64,000 bases of DNA from CBDANO01 sp965197665 (lineage in GTDB: Bacteria; Chloroflexota; Dehalococcoidia; Lucifugimonadales; UBA3495). The notes under the pieces were generated by a model. It ran no database searches and was not told where the DNA came from. It saw nothing but the letters and a program-made list of their open reading frames with translations. Position 1 is the first letter of the stretch. The number at the start of each line of letters is the position of its first letter. The stretch spans positions 992,001 to 1,056,000 of the forward strand of contig CBDANO010000005.1 in assembly GCA_965197665.1 (NCBI GenBank). Direction: 5' to 3'. Shown here piece after piece: positions 62,722-64,000 of this stretch. A program made the translations under genes and the position numbers.

Positions 62722-63339
62722 TTATATCCAGTCCGACCGCCGGTCCCGGATGTTTACCAGGGTCCACGTTGAAGGCACCACGATACCCACCATCAGCATC
62801 TTGAGCAGGTCGCCGGGGATGAACGGATAGAGTCCTTTGGACAGGACGTCTCCCCACTCAACAAAGCCCTTGGCCCCCAACCAGAGGATTCCTGGCACGT
62901 AGAGGACCGCGTTCCCCGCCAGGAGGGCCCAGAGCAGGCCGGAGCGATTCCGGATCCGTTCCGCCAGGAAGCCGGTCACCAGGGCGGCGGCCACGAACCC
63001 GATGAGGTAACCGCCGGTGGGGCCGCCGGTGGTGTAGCTCCACCCGTTGTTGCCGTCTTGGAACACCGGAGCGCCCGCCATGCCCACAAAGTAGAACAGG
63101 AGCAGGCTGGCCACGCCGCGCCAGCTGCCCAGGGACGCGCCGGCCAGCAGCACGCCGAAGGTCTGCAGGGTGATGGGAATCGGGTTGTCGGGGAGGTAGA
63201 ACCGGGCGCGGCCGCAGAGGGCGATGAGCACCGCGAATCCCACGATCAGGACCGCGTCCCGGAGCAGGTCCCAAGTCAGGGACTCGCGCCGGGGCCAAAG
63301 GGCTTCGGCTATGGTCACCCTGTTAGGAGAGAGTTCCAC
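62722..63339 (-). CDS. bioY: BioY family biotin transporter
   Basis: A 205-residue membrane S-component with about six helices. Typical segments: RARFYLPDNPIPITLQTFGVLLAG (in two parts), GASLGSWRGVASLLLFYFVG, GGPTGGYLIGFVAAA and FIPGDLLKMLMVG. GTG 63339 has GGGAGG six bases upstream; a TTG at 63432 is rejected because it is part of the promoter. No bioMN ATPase/transmembrane genes adjoin, so it works alone or shares a common ECF module. Confidence 0.92.
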   Translation of the reverse strand: MELSPNRVTIAEALWPRRESLTWDLLRDAVLIVGFAVLIALCGRARFYLPDNPIPITLQTFGVLLAGASLGSWRGVASLLLFYFVGMAGAPVFQDGNNGWSYTTGGPTGGYLIGFVAAALVTGFLAERIRNRSGLLWALLAGNAVLYVPGILWLGAKGFVEWGDVLSKGLYPFIPGDLLKMLMVGIVVPSTWTLVNIRDRRSDWI

Positions 63340-63402
63340 GGGCCCTCCCGGCAAGTGCGTGGCGTTGGGGGCCAAGCTACGGCCAGTAGTATTACCGACG
63401 GT

Positions 63403-63432
63403 AGTATAATGAGGGCCGCGGTTGGCGGTCAA
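63403..63432 (-). promoter_or_regulatory. bioY promoter with adjacent palindrome
   Basis: TTGACC (63432-63427), 18 bases, TATACT (63408-63403). Immediately downstream lies the palindrome TACCGACGGTA, a possible operator. A TATAAT on the plus strand (63405-63410) overlaps it and could serve the divergent TldD/PmbA gene. Confidence 0.55.
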
Positions 63433-63614
63433 CGCTTGCCGGATCTACCTTGCGCAATCGAAGCGACGATAGCTAGGACGGGACTGCCGGACGGGGCCGT
63501 CGGAATCTAGGCAAGGGAACCCGGCGCGGCAGAACCCTGAGGTTTCGGTCCTGTTTGGGCCAGGAGGCGCGCCGCGGGCGGATACCCGATTCCCCTAACC
63601 ACGAGTTATTGACT

Positions 63615-64000
63615 ATGGAAGAGCTAATGACCAGAGCTTTGGACTTGGCCCGGTTGAAGGGCGCCGAGTACGCGGATATCCGGATAGTACAGACCGACCA
63701 AGAACGGTACGTGGTCAGGAACGGCGCCGTGGATACTCTGAGCACGGACTATTCCATGGGGTTCGGCGTGCGGGTAGTGGCGGGGGGCGCCTGGGGGTTT
63801 GCTTCCAGCCGCGACCCGTCCCCGTCCGAAGTTGACCGGATCACCGCCCTAGCCGTGCGTACCGCCGGGGCTTCCGCTCGGCTCTCTTGGCGGCCCGCCG
63901 GCTTCAAGAACGTCCGAGAGTCAAGAGGGGTCCACTTGGGCCCCGCGGTAACCAGTACAGGAAGCTACGCCACTCCCATTGAGATAGACCCTTTTGTTGT
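63615..64000 (+). CDS. TldD/PmbA family metalloprotease, 5' part
   Basis: The first 128 residues are present; the gene runs off the window. MEELMTRALDLARLKGAEYADIRIVQ, VRNGAVDTLSTDYSMGFGVRVV and GAWGFASSRD are typical of the N-terminal domain of TldD/PmbA. These form a heterodimeric protease that processes modified peptides and is linked to microcin maturation and CcdA turnover. The HExxxH zinc motif lies beyond the end. TldD is favoured over PmbA by the N-terminal pattern. Confidence 0.85.
   Translation, partial: MEELMTRALDLARLKGAEYADIRIVQTDQERYVVRNGAVDTLSTDYSMGFGVRVVAGGAWGFASSRDPSPSEVDRITALAVRTAGASARLSWRPAGFKNVRESRGVHLGPAVTSTGSYATPIEIDPFV

Noticed and set aside
63340..63432. N-terminal extension of bioY from TTG 63432
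   Set aside because: That TTG is part of the -35 TTGACC, and GTG 63339 has a strong ribosome site.

Overview
The window is a GC-rich bacterial chromosome segment. It best fits the phylum Chloroflexota, probably a SAR202/Dehalococcoidia-type free-living heterotroph. This is an inference from content: four luciferase-like flavin oxidoreductase paralogues, many amidohydrolases, amidases and other small-molecule catabolic enzymes, DUF917/hydantoinase pairs, complete adenosylcobalamin tail assembly, and a divergent cobalamin acyl-CoA mutase. No rRNA, tRNA, CRISPR array, prophage or intact transposase was found.

Layout. 0.4-3.9 kb (minus strand): a compact operon for a two-subunit B12 acyl-CoA mutase plus a CoA-transferase. 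Substrate-site residues typical of methylmalonyl-CoA mutase are replaced. 4.3-9.9 kb: flavin monooxygenase-like, acetamidase and amidohydrolase genes. 10.3-16.8 kb: cobalamin late pathway (cbiA, adenosyltransferase, cobT, cobS, cbiB, cobD-like) interrupted by a MITE-like repeat. 17.0-20.6 kb: an FMN-binding PNPOx-like protein and a fused two-module M16 protease. 20.6-32.2 kb (minus strand): a housekeeping run of dprA, topA, xerC/D, aroQ, pepP, efp, xseA, comEC and rph. 32.2-35.1 kb: a 2-oxoacid:ferredoxin oxidoreductase (korAB) behind a consensus promoter, closed by a strong terminator. 35.3-38.4 kb (minus strand): ccmABCDE with a Cys-type (CXXXY) CcmE. 38.6-41.6 kb: a HhH-GPD glycosylase, a fumarylacetoacetate-hydrolase-fold enzyme and a leaderless solute-binding protein.

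42.0-62.5 kb is a catabolic region. It holds a maleate isomerase-like/VOC/GMC oxidoreductase operon, a MetE-like methyltransferase divergent from a DUF917-HyuA pair, an MBL/M20 pair, two tandem luciferase-like genes, a DAO-type oxidase, a SelA-like PLP enzyme, an amidohydrolase, a 3-hydroxyisobutyrate dehydrogenase-like enzyme and an amidase. The window ends with bioY and the start of a TldD/PmbA gene.

How it fits together. The cobalamin genes can finish the AdoCbl needed by the mutase. The KOR is one likely supplier or consumer of reduced ferredoxin. The many oxidoreductases and hydrolases suggest oxidation and ring or amide opening of diverse organic compounds. The most interesting signals are: (1) the mutase operon with rewritten active-site residues in both subunits; (2) two back-to-back promoters sharing one palindromic -10 next to three 11-bp repeats, with an apparently leaderless DUF917 transcript; (3) an EF-P whose modified-lysine loop is rewritten; (4) the CXXXY CcmE system; and (5) an M20 protein with a degraded metal site. 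All family calls and alignments are by eye.
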